Assembly: GCF_002802985.1 (NCBI RefSeq)
Contig: NZ_NVPT01000032.1
Span: forward strand, 1-35,389
DNA length: 35,389 nucleotides
Origin: Geodermatophilus chilensis
GTDB lineage: Bacteria > Actinomycetota > Actinomycetes > Mycobacteriales > Geodermatophilaceae
Direction: 5' to 3'
Part shown: positions 15,070-22,378 of the stretch, one piece after another
How the letters are laid out: each line of letters begins with the position of its first letter
Numbering within the stretch: position 1 is the first letter of the stretch
Translations under genes and position numbers: made by a program
Notes under the pieces: model-generated
Told to the model about the DNA's origin: nothing
The model's input: only the letters and a program-made list of their open reading frames with translations
Databases searched by the model: none

Positions 15070-16077
15070 GTGAGGGCAGGACAGGCAGCGGCGGCTGCGG
15101 GGGTGTCGGTCAAGGCGTTGCGCTACTACGAGGGCCTGGGGTTGGTGCGGCCGGGGCGGCGCGCCAATGGGTACCGAATCTACAGCGACGAGGACGTGCG
15201 GGTGACCGCGGAGCTGCGACAGCTGATGGCACTGGGTCTCACCACGCAGGAGGCCGAGCCGTTCGTAGCGTGCCTGCGGGCCGGCAACGACACCGTGGAT
15301 GACTGCGCGGAGTCCATCGCGGCCTACCAACGCAAGATCGACCAGCTCGACGGGTTGATCGACCGGCTGTCCCAGGTCCGGAACCTATTGCGTGAGCGGA
15401 TGGGTCAGGCCGCACGCCGCGGTTTCCGTCCGCTGCCTGCTACGACTGCGTCTGGAGAGGACGAGGAGATGCCGCTGTCCCAGCCTGCACCGCTGCCCGA
15501 GGGGCTGCCCGCTCCGGTGGATGACGGTAAGGCCCGGCACCTGCCGGGCCGCACGTTGCCCGAACTGGCGCTGACCGCCACCGACGGCTCACAGGTGCGC
15601 CTGGACGGGGTGTGCGACGGCAGGTGGGTGCTGTTCGTCTATCCGTTGACCGGGGAGCCGGGCGTGGACGTTCCGCGCGGCTGGGACGAAATCCCTGGCG
15701 CTCGCGGCTGCAGCCAGGAGGCCTGCAGCTTTCGGGACAACCTGGACCAGCTGCACGCTGCCGGGGTCGACAAGGTGCTAGCGCTGTCGTCGGACCGGGC
15801 GGAGTACCAGCAAGATCTGGTCACCCGCCTCCACCTGCCCTACCAGTTGCTGTCCGACCCGCAGCTGCAGGTCGCCGACACACTGGGCCTGCCCACGTTC
15901 ACCACCGAGGCGCTGCCGGGGCCCGGTCCGGGCCAGCCGCAGCGGCTGTACAAGCGGCTGACGATGCTGCTGCACGGCCCGCGGATCGAGCACGTCTTCT
16001 ACCCGGTGTTCCCGCCGGACCGGCACGCCGACGAGGTGCTGAACTGGGTGCGCGCTCACCCCGTCGCCGCCACGTGA
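15070..16077 (+). CDS. MerR regulator fused to a Bcp-like peroxiredoxin
   Basis: One uninterrupted 335-codon frame joins two families. Residues 1-130 are a MerR protein: winged HTH (AGVSVKALRYYEGLGLVRPG, RIYSDEDV, LMALGLTTQEA) and a dimerisation helix. Residues ~150-335 are a peroxiredoxin/AhpC-TSA domain: PGRTLPELALTATDGS, RWVLFVYPLTGEPG, GARGCSQEACSFRDN with the likely peroxidatic Cys, LALSSDRAEYQQDL and LPYQLLSDPQLQVADTLGLP. GTG 15070 follows GGGAGG. An in-frame ATG near 15469 (MPLSQPAPLP), preceded by GAGGACGAGGAG, could also start the peroxiredoxin alone. The fusion suggests that peroxide sensing or detoxification is coupled to transcription, with the gene's own MerR-like promoter as a target. 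The peroxide/MerR link is inference. Confidence 0.85.
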   Translation: MRAGQAAAAAGVSVKALRYYEGLGLVRPGRRANGYRIYSDEDVRVTAELRQLMALGLTTQEAEPFVACLRAGNDTVDDCAESIAAYQRKIDQLDGLIDRLSQVRNLLRERMGQAARRGFRPLPATTASGEDEEMPLSQPAPLPEGLPAPVDDGKARHLPGRTLPELALTATDGSQVRLDGVCDGRWVLFVYPLTGEPGVDVPRGWDEIPGARGCSQEACSFRDNLDQLHAAGVDKVLALSSDRAEYQQDLVTRLHLPYQLLSDPQLQVADTLGLPTFTTEALPGPGPGQPQRLYKRLTMLLHGPRIEHVFYPVFPPDRHADEVLNWVRAHPVAAT

Positions 16078-16113
16078 CCGGCCGCCGGTCCCGTCCCGGA
16101 CCGCGAGGTCGGC

Positions 16114-16743
16114 GTGGGGCGTGACCTCGCGGTGTTCGCCGCGGCGTTCGCCGTCTCCGCCGCGCTGCCCGGGCCGGACACGATGCTGCTGTTCAGCCGG
16201 GCCCTCAGTGGCGGCGCCCGCGCCGCCGGGACCGTCGCGCTCGGCCTCACCCTGGGCAAGCTGGTGCTGCTGACAGCTGCCGTCGCCGGCGTCGCTGCCG
16301 TGGCAGCCGCGCTGGGTCCACTGTTCGTCGTCCCCAAGGTCGCCGGCGGCGCCTATCTCTTCTGGCTGGCCGTGGGCCTGTGGCGCCGTGCCGGCGCCAC
16401 CCCAACCGCCGCGGAAGAGACGGTGGGCCGGTCCCGGCTCGCACGGGTGGGCACCGGGTGGCGCGGCATCGGACTGGGAGCGGCGCTGACCGTCAGCAAT
16501 CCGCAGGCGCTGCTGTTCTACATCGCGGTGCTTCCCGCGGTGCTCGGCGGCCAGCGGGTCGGCGCCGATGAGTACCTGCTGCTGTGCGCGGTTCTAGCGG
16601 CGGTCATGGCGGCCGTCGCCGCCGTCTACATCACCCTGGCCACCCGGGTGCGCGCCGTACTGAGCGCCTCCCGCAGGCGCGTCGCCGACCGGGTCGGTGC
16701 GGTGCTGCTCGGCCTCACCGGCGCGGTGGTGATAGCCCGGTGA
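16114..16743 (+). CDS. LysE/RhtB-family exporter
   Basis: This 209-residue inner-membrane protein has about six hydrophobic helices. The N-terminus AVSAALPGPDTMLLFSRALS carries the P-G-P signature of LysE/RhtB amino-acid exporters. The motif GAALTVSNPQALLFYIAVLP in the middle is the second family landmark. Substrates in this family are amino acids or similar small molecules; the specific one cannot be deduced. GTG 16114 lies 36 bp behind the MerR-peroxiredoxin stop with only a weak AGG in front, so the two may be one transcript. A 9-bp perfect hairpin about 100 bp downstream probably ends it. Confidence 0.88.
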   Translation: MGRDLAVFAAAFAVSAALPGPDTMLLFSRALSGGARAAGTVALGLTLGKLVLLTAAVAGVAAVAAALGPLFVVPKVAGGAYLFWLAVGLWRRAGATPTAAEETVGRSRLARVGTGWRGIGLGAALTVSNPQALLFYIAVLPAVLGGQRVGADEYLLLCAVLAAVMAAVAAVYITLATRVRAVLSASRRRVADRVGAVLLGLTGAVVIAR

Positions 16744-16840
16744 CGGCCCGGGCCATACGTCAGCGCGGACGGTGAGCAGTCCGGGCGACCAGAGCCGCAC
16801 GGACGAGACTCGACACAGGAGCAGGTGTGCACATCCGCCG

Positions 16841-16863
16841 CCCGCAGGGGAAGGCCCTGCGGG
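16841..16863. terminator. Hairpin terminator candidate
   Basis: CCCGCAGGG (16841-16849) and CCCTGCGGG (16855-16863) form a perfect 9-bp GC-rich stem with a 5-base loop. There is no T tract, as is common in actinobacteria. The hairpin lies between the convergent LysE and MpaB-like genes and could serve both. Confidence 0.6.
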
Positions 16864-16940
16864 ACAACCCGATCACCACCACATTGGCGACCGCGAGATG
16901 CCGCAGGAGGTTCGGCTAACGGGGCGGTCCTGCGGCGATT

Positions 16941-17825
16941 TCATAGCGTCGTGGCCGCGATCCGTTGAACGGCTTGGAAGTAGTGCGGCCAGTAGGCATA
17001 GCGCGCGGGGACGTGGGGTCGCAGAAAGCGGACCGCTGCTTGCAGCGTGCGGGCCTCGGTGCGGTGCAGCCGCCGGCATGGCAGCCGGTAGCCGTCGCGA
17101 ATCACGGCGGGAAGCAGATCGCTGGTGACGGCGCGGGCGAGGTGAGCGACGCCGGGTAGCGGCGGGCTCAGCCGGGGACGGAGCACGTCGCTGGCGATCC
17201 GGTGGGCGGCCGGGGTCACCTGCAGTGCGTCGACGGCCTGCTGCCAGTAGTCGACGAACCCGGCCCAGTCGGGCGGTAGGGCCGCGTCGCCAACGCCGAA
17301 CAGCCGGGCGAATGGCTTGGCTTGCCGCCAGTAGGCGTCTCGCTCGGCCGTGGGCAGGGGGCGGGCGTAGCGGTCGTGCACGGCCATTGCGGTCCAGACC
17401 AGGGTGGCGTGCACCCACAGGGCGAGGTCCGGGTCGGCCGCGCTGTAGGGGGTACCGGCCGGCAGCCCGCCGACCGGGTGAGTGATGGCACCGGTCACGG
17501 TCGCGTGCCGCCGCCCCACGCGGCGGGCCGCTTGGCGCGCCTGCGTGGTGTCGCCGAAGGTGACGGTCAGGGTGGCTTGCAGGGTGGTCAGCAGGCGGTG
17601 CGCCGGCTCGGCGTGGTAGTCGCTGTGCGCAGCGACCGCCTCGGCGACCAGCGGATGGGCAACCTGCAGCAGCAAGGCGGCGGGACCTCCGAGCAGAAGC
17701 AGGCGCTCCCGGGCCACCGACCACAGCACGTCATGCGGCTGCGCCACCCCCGGATCTCCGGCACGACCCGCCGGAGGAGGCGGGGGCAGCAACGCGCGCA
17801 GGCTCAAGCGCGACGACCCCGGCAT
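16941..17825 (-). CDS. MpaB/DUF2236-family oxygenase-like protein
   Basis: This 294-residue protein of the DUF2236 family includes fungal MpaB and bacterial latex-clearing protein. Those studied are heme-dependent oxygenases. The expected landmarks are visible: RERLLLLGGPAALLLQVAHP and LVAEAVAAHSDY with conserved histidines, the T-rich LQATLTVTFGDT region, the ADPDLALWVHATLVWTAM helix, and a late PAAHRIASDVLRPRL. ATG 17825 has a very good GGGGAGGATC ribosome binding site. A proline-rich stretch (residues 12-18) precedes the domain. It is a single gene facing the LysE gene; its substrate is unknown. A short inverted repeat just upstream of the start could bind a repressor. Confidence 0.85.
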   Translation of the reverse strand: MPGSSRLSLRALLPPPPPAGRAGDPGVAQPHDVLWSVARERLLLLGGPAALLLQVAHPLVAEAVAAHSDYHAEPAHRLLTTLQATLTVTFGDTTQARQAARRVGRRHATVTGAITHPVGGLPAGTPYSAADPDLALWVHATLVWTAMAVHDRYARPLPTAERDAYWRQAKPFARLFGVGDAALPPDWAGFVDYWQQAVDALQVTPAAHRIASDVLRPRLSPPLPGVAHLARAVTSDLLPAVIRDGYRLPCRRLHRTEARTLQAAVRFLRPHVPARYAYWPHYFQAVQRIAATTL

Positions 17826-17841
17826 GACCCCGATCCTCCCC

Positions 17842-17858
17842 TCGGAGTTTGACTCCGA
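17842..17858. promoter_or_regulatory. 7-bp inverted repeat upstream of the MpaB-like gene
   Basis: TCGGAGTTTGACTCCGA is a perfect 7-bp inverted repeat with a 3-base centre, 17 bases upstream of the MpaB-like start and just before its ribosome binding site. It is either an operator or a 5'-leader hairpin. No cognate regulator gene is adjacent. Confidence 0.4.
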
Positions 17859-18410
17859 AGATCAACGATGCGTGCCCGAAGGCGATCGCTCTACGGGCAC
17901 CGATAGCCGGACGCTCATGGGGGCGCAGGCCGCGGCCGCGCGCCGCGCCGCCGAACAGCTGCGGCTCACCGCGGCCCAACGCGCCACCGTTCAGGCCGCT
18001 GCGCCAGCAGCCACGGTGACCCACACCCGTCGCTCAAGCCTCTCCGTTGATGAAGACCGATCCCGTTCGGGCCCTGCCCCGGGGCCGACGAACACCTGGC
18101 GTGGGCCGCGCCGGTAAGCGCCGGCGCCGCTCCTTTAATCCACACACCCGCAGGACCGGACGGGCGGCGGGCTCCGCCCGCCCGCGCTGACGCGCGCCTG
18201 CAACTCACCTATTCACGGGTCTGTGTGCCACTTGGTCGGGTCATCGCTCCAGCGCTCCAGTAGGCGTCCGCGGCGCCTCGGGGCGAGGGCAGGGCGCTGA
18301 GGCGGATGTCATCTGGCCAGCGGCAGCAGGGCTTCAAGCAGACGAGACGTCTCCTCGCCTTCCGGCCGGGACGCGTTTGGCCGCGTGAGTCAGGACCGCG
18401 TCAAGCTCGT
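17859..18410. other. Intergenic region between MpaB-like gene and the B12 locus
   Basis: No supported gene. The plus strand is open from 17824 to 18117 and includes an Ala/Arg-rich helix-like piece from ATG 17917 (MGAQAAAARRAAEQLRLTAA), but it has no clear ribosome binding site or recognisable domain and is probably spurious. The right-hand part should contain the promoter for the riboswitch-controlled operon. Confidence 0.4.
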
Positions 18411-18583
18411 GGCCGGTGTGACAGGATCGTTGCGCCATGGTGCTCGGGAATCCGGTGGGACACCGGAGCGGCCCTCGCCCTTGTGAGCAGCGAGTCGATC
18501 GTCTGGCCCCGTATGGGCAGCCACTGGGCTCCGGCCCGGGAAGGCGACGGATCGATGCGGACCTGCAAGCCAGGAGGCCGGCC
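18411..18583 (+). promoter_or_regulatory. Cobalamin riboswitch upstream of the ferredoxin/FhuF-like operon
   Basis: The core elements are in order on the plus strand: TCCGGTGGGACACCGGA (18451-18467), a GCGGCCCTCGCCCTTGTGAG segment, CACTGGGC, CGGGAAGGCGAC (18537-18548) and AGCCAGGAGGCCGGCC (18568-18583). The GGCCGG at the 5' edge (18411-18416) can pair with the terminal CCGGCC as P1. The first codon of the next gene is 46 bases downstream. High B12 should shut the operon off. Confidence 0.92.
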
Positions 18584-18629
18584 ACGGCACCGGAGAACTC
18601 GTCCACGAGGTGCTGGAGGGACGGTCTGC

Positions 18630-19820
18630 GTGAGCATGTCCGGAGCAATGTGTCCTGACCCGGACGAGAAGCGGCCCCCGGGGGAGTCCCGCATCGTCCC
18701 GACGGCGAGCGTGCTGGTCTGCCGCGGCTGTTGCTGCGGTCGTGAGTCACCGGGCTCGGCCGCCAAGCGCCTCCATGCCATGCGGACGGCCGCACGCTCC
18801 CTGCCCAAGGGCAGGACGACGGTGACGGACTGCCTGGGTCCCTGTTCCGATTTCGACGTCGTCGCCGTCCGCCACCGGGACGCAGGACAGGCTGGCCGAC
18901 GGCTCGGGACGACCTGGTTCCGTCGGGTCGACGACGCCGCCGCCGAGCGCATTGCGTCCTGGGTGCGCGCCGGCGCCACGGGAGGTGCGCCGGCGTCACT
19001 TGCCGCCCACGTCTTCGACCCACACGCGGACGGCACACTCTCGGTGACTCCGGAACACGAGATCACCGTCAGCGACCGGGTGGCCGACGAGGAGCCCGAC
19101 GTCCCGGAGGCACCGGCGGCTCGGCGCATCGCAGCTGCGACCGAGCGCGCCCTGCTGCGCACGCTGCTCTCCGATCCGGGCGTGGGCTGGACCGTAGGTG
19201 TGGAGGGCGCGGTCGCCGACGTGCTCCTCACTGCGCACGACCGCTCCGTCACCGAGGATGGACACCGACTCGCTGCCGTCGACCACACCGGAGAGATCCG
19301 ACTGGATTGCGGCGTTGCTCACGCGACCTGGGTGCTGCACAACGGTCCCACGCCGCTGTCCGTCGTCCTGGCCACCGAGCAGGCGCCGCCCGGTCGGTCC
19401 GAGGTCAGCGAGGTCGGTGGAGTCGACGAGGCCCCCGGTTCCGCCGTGTTCGACCTGGGCGTACCCGGTACAAGATTCTCTGTCGTCGTCGACGAGCCGG
19501 TGCTCGCCGAGCGGCTCCGCCGCCACCAGGGGCGGCAGCTCTCGGCCGTGGTCCGGGAGGTCGGTCCGCACCTCGTCTGCGCCTCACCCGATCGCGTCGT
19601 CTCGACCCCGGTCGCCCGAGCCCTCGTGCGCACACCGATCCCCCCGCCCGGCGGCTCCTCCCCTACGGGCAGCCACACCCACCTGCTGCCCGACCGGCTG
19701 GCCCGACGACGGCCGCTGCCGCAACAGCGGTCGCTGCCTGACGGCTGGTGGGTGGGCGCCGTCGCGTTCTTGGACGACGCCGCGCCGGAGACCGTCGACG
19801 TGGTGCGGCACTGGGGATGA
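18630..19820 (+). CDS. B12-controlled (2Fe-2S) ferredoxin-domain protein with unknown C-terminal domain
   Basis: A 396-residue protein. Residues ~25-115 form a thioredoxin-like [2Fe-2S] ferredoxin domain: VLVCRGCCCGRE (Cys31, 34, 35, 36) and TDCLGPCSDFDVVAV (Cys68, 72), ending with ERIASWVRAG. The C-terminal ~270 residues are a separate soluble domain I do not firmly recognise. It contains LLSDPGVGWTVGVEGAVADV and a conserved-looking TPIPPPGGSSPTGSHTHLLP stretch, reminiscent of DUF6925-type hypothetical proteins, though I could not test this. GTG 18630 is chosen because GGAGGG lies 9 bases upstream; ATG 18636 is the alternative. The stop overlaps the next start (ATGA). Context (B12 riboswitch, FhuF-like partner, CbtBA downstream) suggests electron delivery for cobalt or corrinoid acquisition; this role is inference. 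Confidence 0.8.
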   Translation: MSMSGAMCPDPDEKRPPGESRIVPTASVLVCRGCCCGRESPGSAAKRLHAMRTAARSLPKGRTTVTDCLGPCSDFDVVAVRHRDAGQAGRRLGTTWFRRVDDAAAERIASWVRAGATGGAPASLAAHVFDPHADGTLSVTPEHEITVSDRVADEEPDVPEAPAARRIAAATERALLRTLLSDPGVGWTVGVEGAVADVLLTAHDRSVTEDGHRLAAVDHTGEIRLDCGVAHATWVLHNGPTPLSVVLATEQAPPGRSEVSEVGGVDEAPGSAVFDLGVPGTRFSVVVDEPVLAERLRRHQGRQLSAVVREVGPHLVCASPDRVVSTPVARALVRTPIPPPGGSSPTGSHTHLLPDRLARRRPLPQQRSLPDGWWVGAVAFLDDAAPETVDVVRHWG

Positions 19821-20605
19821 CGCAACCGGACAACCAGCTCGGTGATGCGCAGCCGGAGCGCGGTCCCGGCGACGGCGCCGCCGTGCCGCAGCATCACGCT
19901 GCGACTGTCCGGTCGGCGGCGCAGGCGCTGGCCGACGCGGTCACCCTCGGACCATTCTTCGCGGTCTGCGAGGAGCCGGGGCCGGACTGGGTCAGCTGGG
20001 CCGAATTGGTCGACGGCGATCCGCTGAAGCGGCGGATCAGCGACGTCCGCGCCGCACTGGCGGCTGGTCCCGAAGTGAGCGACGTCGACCCCCGGGTGGC
20101 GGCCTCAATTGCCCACCTGGGTCTGGTGGCCCGGCTGGTGTCCCCGCTCCTCGGAGTGGCGCTGAGCGGTGGCGTCCTCCCGGTAGCGCCGCCGGCCGGT
20201 GTCCGTCTGCTCCTGGCCGGCGGCAACCCGCTGCCGGTCGCCCTGCTCGAGGTCAGGATGGTGCGGGCTGGCGAGCCGGACGCGGTGGCCGCCGCCTTGG
20301 ATCGGGAGTGGCTGAGGCCGACCGTGCACCCGCTGTCAGCGAGGGTCGCTGCACTCACCGGGCTGTCCCGGCAGGTGCTCGACGGCAACGCTGTCTCGGC
20401 GGTTGCCGGCGCGCTGCGCATGGCCGCCACCGCGCGGCCCTCACTCGCTGGTGCGGTCGGGTCTGTGCTCGACGCGGTGCTCACGCGTGGCTCGCTGGCC
20501 GGCACGGGAACGCGTCGGGACGGCGGCGCCTTCGTCCGACGGTCGTGCTGCCTGTTCTACCGGCTGCCGGGAGCCGGAACGTGCGGCGACTGCGTCCTGG
20601 GGTGA
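19817..20605 (+). CDS. FhuF-like [2Fe-2S] ferric-reductase family protein
   Basis: A 262-residue soluble protein ending in CCLFYRLPGAGTCGDCVLG. Its four cysteines (244, 245, 256, 259) match the FhuF spacing C-C-x10-C-x2-C, which binds a [2Fe-2S] cluster in E. coli FhuF, a reductase of ferric hydroxamate siderophores. The preceding part is mostly helical, with DGNAVSAVAGALRMAA just before the cluster region as in family members. ATG 19817 overlaps the ferredoxin-gene stop by 4 bp, so the two proteins are made together. FhuF relatives are usually regulated by iron; here a cobalamin riboswitch controls the operon. A reductive role on a corrinoid or cobalt chelate is therefore a reasonable hypothesis. 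Ferric-siderophore reduction remains possible. Confidence 0.82.
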   Translation: MTQPDNQLGDAQPERGPGDGAAVPQHHAATVRSAAQALADAVTLGPFFAVCEEPGPDWVSWAELVDGDPLKRRISDVRAALAAGPEVSDVDPRVAASIAHLGLVARLVSPLLGVALSGGVLPVAPPAGVRLLLAGGNPLPVALLEVRMVRAGEPDAVAAALDREWLRPTVHPLSARVAALTGLSRQVLDGNAVSAVAGALRMAATARPSLAGAVGSVLDAVLTRGSLAGTGTRRDGGAFVRRSCCLFYRLPGAGTCGDCVLG

Positions 20606-20639
20606 CCTGACACACGCCAATGGCGGAGGAATGAGGATG

Positions 20640-20811
20640 TACCGTCCACGATGCCGCAGTGTCAGGGAAGCCGGTGGGAATCCGGCACGGTCCTCGCCAC
20701 TGTGACCGGGGAGCGGACCCCCACGACACCACTGGTGCGCCTCGTCGTCGACGAGGGTGCCGGGAAGGTCGGGGCGAGCGTCGATCCGGGAGTCAGGAGA
20801 CCGGCTGCGGC
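20640..20811 (+). promoter_or_regulatory. Cobalamin riboswitch upstream of cbtB-cbtA
   Basis: Core elements in order: GCCGGTGGGAATCCGGC (20670-20686), CCTCGCCACTGTGACCGGGG (from 20692), CACTGG, GCCGGGAAGGTCG (from 20759) and AGTCAGGAGACCGGC (20791-20805). GCCGCAG (20653-20659) can pair with CTGCGGC (20805-20811) to close the structure. It begins about 40 bases behind the FhuF-like stop and ends about 50 bases before CbtB, so the cobalt genes have their own B12-controlled leader. Confidence 0.92.
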
Positions 20812-20858
20812 GCGCACCACGTCATTCCACGAGGCATGGAAGAAAGGGTTCCATCATC

Positions 20859-21065
20859 ATGACCTCCTCCCCGCACGCCCAGCGCGCAGCCGCCGGGCGT
20901 GGCCGCATCTCCGTTCCCGCCTGGGCGTGGGCCATCACCCTCATCGCCCTGTTCGGCCTCTACCTGATCGCCCAGGACAACGGCCAGGTGCTGCAGTCCC
21001 TCGGCGAGACCGCACACGAGTTCTTCCACGACGCCCGGCACTCGCTGGGCATGCCGTGTCACTGA
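20859..21065 (+). CDS. cbtB: CbtB, small subunit of predicted cobalt transporter
   Basis: A 68-residue protein with one transmembrane helix (AWAWAITLIALFGLYLIAQD) and a C-terminal histidine-rich tail HEFFHDARHSLGMPCH, the metal-binding tail typical of CbtB. CbtB and CbtA are a predicted cobalt uptake pair repeatedly found under B12 riboswitches. ATG 20859 has AAAGGG in front. The gene directly follows the third B12 riboswitch and is separated from cbtA by 11 bases. Confidence 0.92.
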   Translation: MTSSPHAQRAAAGRGRISVPAWAWAITLIALFGLYLIAQDNGQVLQSLGETAHEFFHDARHSLGMPCH

Positions 21066-21076
21066 GGGGCGCCGAC

Positions 21077-21847
21077 GTGACCGCCGTCCTCGACCGTCCC
21101 GACACCGAACGGGTGCCCCGCTTCGGGCAGCTTTTTGGCCGGATCGTGCTTGCCGGTGTCATCGCCGGCGCGCTGGCCGGCGCCTTCTCGCTGTTGGTGA
21201 CCGGGCGAGCCATCGCCCCTGCACTCGAGCTCGAGGAGGCCCGCGCGGCCGCCGAGGGCGCGGGGCACGAGCACGGCGAGGAGCTGTTCACCCGGTCCGA
21301 GCAGATGTTCGGCGGCTTTCTGGGCACCGTGCTCGCCGGCGTCGTCCTGGCGGTGCTCTTCGCCGCCGTCTACGGCGCCGTCCGGCACCGGCTGCCCGGC
21401 CGTACCGACTTCGCTCGTGTCATGCTGCTGGCCGCCGTCGGTTTCGGCGTCCTCGCGCTGCTGCCGGCGCTGAAGATCCCGGCCAATCCGCCGGCCGTCG
21501 GCGACCCCGCGACCGTCGACACCCGCACCGCCATCTACGGCGGGACGCTGCTGTGTGGTGTCGTCGGCGTGATGCTGGTGGCGGCACTGGTCAGCTGGCT
21601 GCGCAGCCGGGGCACCGGGATCCCGACCACGGCGGTGGCGGCCACCCTGGCCATCGGTGTGCTGTTGGCGATGGTGCTCGTGTTCGTGCCCGACAACCCC
21701 GACACGATCGCTGCCGACGTGCCGGCCGCGGTCGTGTGGGACTTCCGGCTCGCCTCACTGGGCCAGCTCGCGGTGCTCTGGGCCGGCATCGGCCTGGCTG
21801 GCGGCTGGCTGCTCGACCGCTTCACCCGGCGGCCCGCCGCCTCCTGA
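21077..21847 (+). CDS. cbtA: CbtA, membrane subunit of predicted cobalt transporter
   Basis: A 256-residue membrane protein with about six helices (for example FGRIVLAGVIAGALAGAFSL, FLGTVLAGVVLAVLFAAVYG and LASLGQLAVLWAGIGLAGGW). A loop after TM1 carries GAGHEHGEELFTR, a His/Glu cluster suited to metal binding, and LLPALKIPANPPAVGDP is a conserved CbtA-like region. GTG 21077 has GAGGGG 9 bases upstream, immediately behind the CbtB stop. It is expected to import Co2+ for corrinoid synthesis, with CbtB. No cobalamin biosynthetic gene is present in the window, so the import may serve a pathway encoded elsewhere. Confidence 0.92.
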   Translation: MTAVLDRPDTERVPRFGQLFGRIVLAGVIAGALAGAFSLLVTGRAIAPALELEEARAAAEGAGHEHGEELFTRSEQMFGGFLGTVLAGVVLAVLFAAVYGAVRHRLPGRTDFARVMLLAAVGFGVLALLPALKIPANPPAVGDPATVDTRTAIYGGTLLCGVVGVMLVAALVSWLRSRGTGIPTTAVAATLAIGVLLAMVLVFVPDNPDTIAADVPAAVVWDFRLASLGQLAVLWAGIGLAGGWLLDRFTRRPAAS

Positions 21848-21866
21848 CGCACCGTCCGCACTGCAA

Positions 21867-21920
21867 CGACGGCGGCGCCGAGACCTACTGATCTTGCAAA
21901 CGGTCACGGCGCCGTCGTCG
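21867..21920 (+). terminator. Hairpin terminator candidate after cbtA
   Basis: CGACGGCGGCGCCG (21867-21880) pairs with CGGCGCCGTCGTCG (21907-21920) with one mismatch, a 14-bp GC-rich stem with a 26-base loop, 19 bases behind the cbtA stop. Confidence 0.5.
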
Positions 21921-22002
21921 CTATGCGTACGTCCTGGACCTGCCCTGAACCTCAACGACCGATGAGTCCGCACGCAGTCCGCACGACACGGGACTTGACC
22001 TC

Positions 22003-22163
22003 TGATCGTGGACACGCTGAATCCAGGGCTTGCCTGGAGGAAGCGAGAAGATCAGACGGTGCCGAGGAAGACGTACTCGGAGGAGTTCCGCCGGGACGCT
22101 GTCGAGCTGTACCGGTCGACGCCGGGGGCGAACGTGGTGGGGGACGCTGCAGACTTCGCGTGA
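22003..22163 (+). pseudogene. IS3-family element remnant: left end and start of orfA
   Basis: GTG 22059 opens a 34-codon frame, MPRKTYSEEFRRDAVELYRS followed by TPGANVVGDAADFA, the start of an IS3-family OrfA with its helix-turn-helix. The sequence TGATCGTGGACACGCTGA from 22003 resembles an IS3 left end. A stop at 22161-22163 and a switch to unrelated sequence end the frame. OrfB and the right end are gone. Confidence 0.75.
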
Positions 22164-22164
22164 T

Positions 22165-22315
22165 GCTGCGGACCGTCCAGTCGCTCCCCCTTGCAGGGCT
22201 TTCGACACTGGGCTTCGACCCGGCCCGTTTCCCGACCGAGCCGCCAGTCTGCTACCGGCCTCCTGGCAGCTACCCGGACCGGACTTCCACCGGCAAGCGA
22301 CGACGAGCACGAACA
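22165..22315 (-). ncRNA. Possible structured-RNA remnant (group II intron-like)
   Basis: On the minus strand this stretch is rich in short complementary blocks: GCCGGTGGAAGTCCGG, GCCAGGAGGCCGG, GGGAAACGGGCC and GAAGCCCAGTGTCGAAAGCC. The GGTGGAAGTCC and CCAGTGTCGAA pieces remind me of the 5' half of bacterial group II introns. A cobalamin riboswitch was considered and rejected because the order of blocks is wrong. No reverse-transcriptase gene is present. It abuts the truncated IS3 orfA. Low certainty. Confidence 0.25.
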
Positions 22316-22378
22316 CGACGATCACCTCGTCACCTCACAAGGTCACCCCCTGTTCCGCTGGGCGCACGAAAGCCCCGG

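Noticed and set aside
22165-22315. Fourth cobalamin riboswitch
   Set aside because: GCCAGGAGGCCGG and GCCGGTGGAAGTCCGG resemble aptamer pieces, but the core blocks between them are absent and GGGAAA lies on the wrong side.
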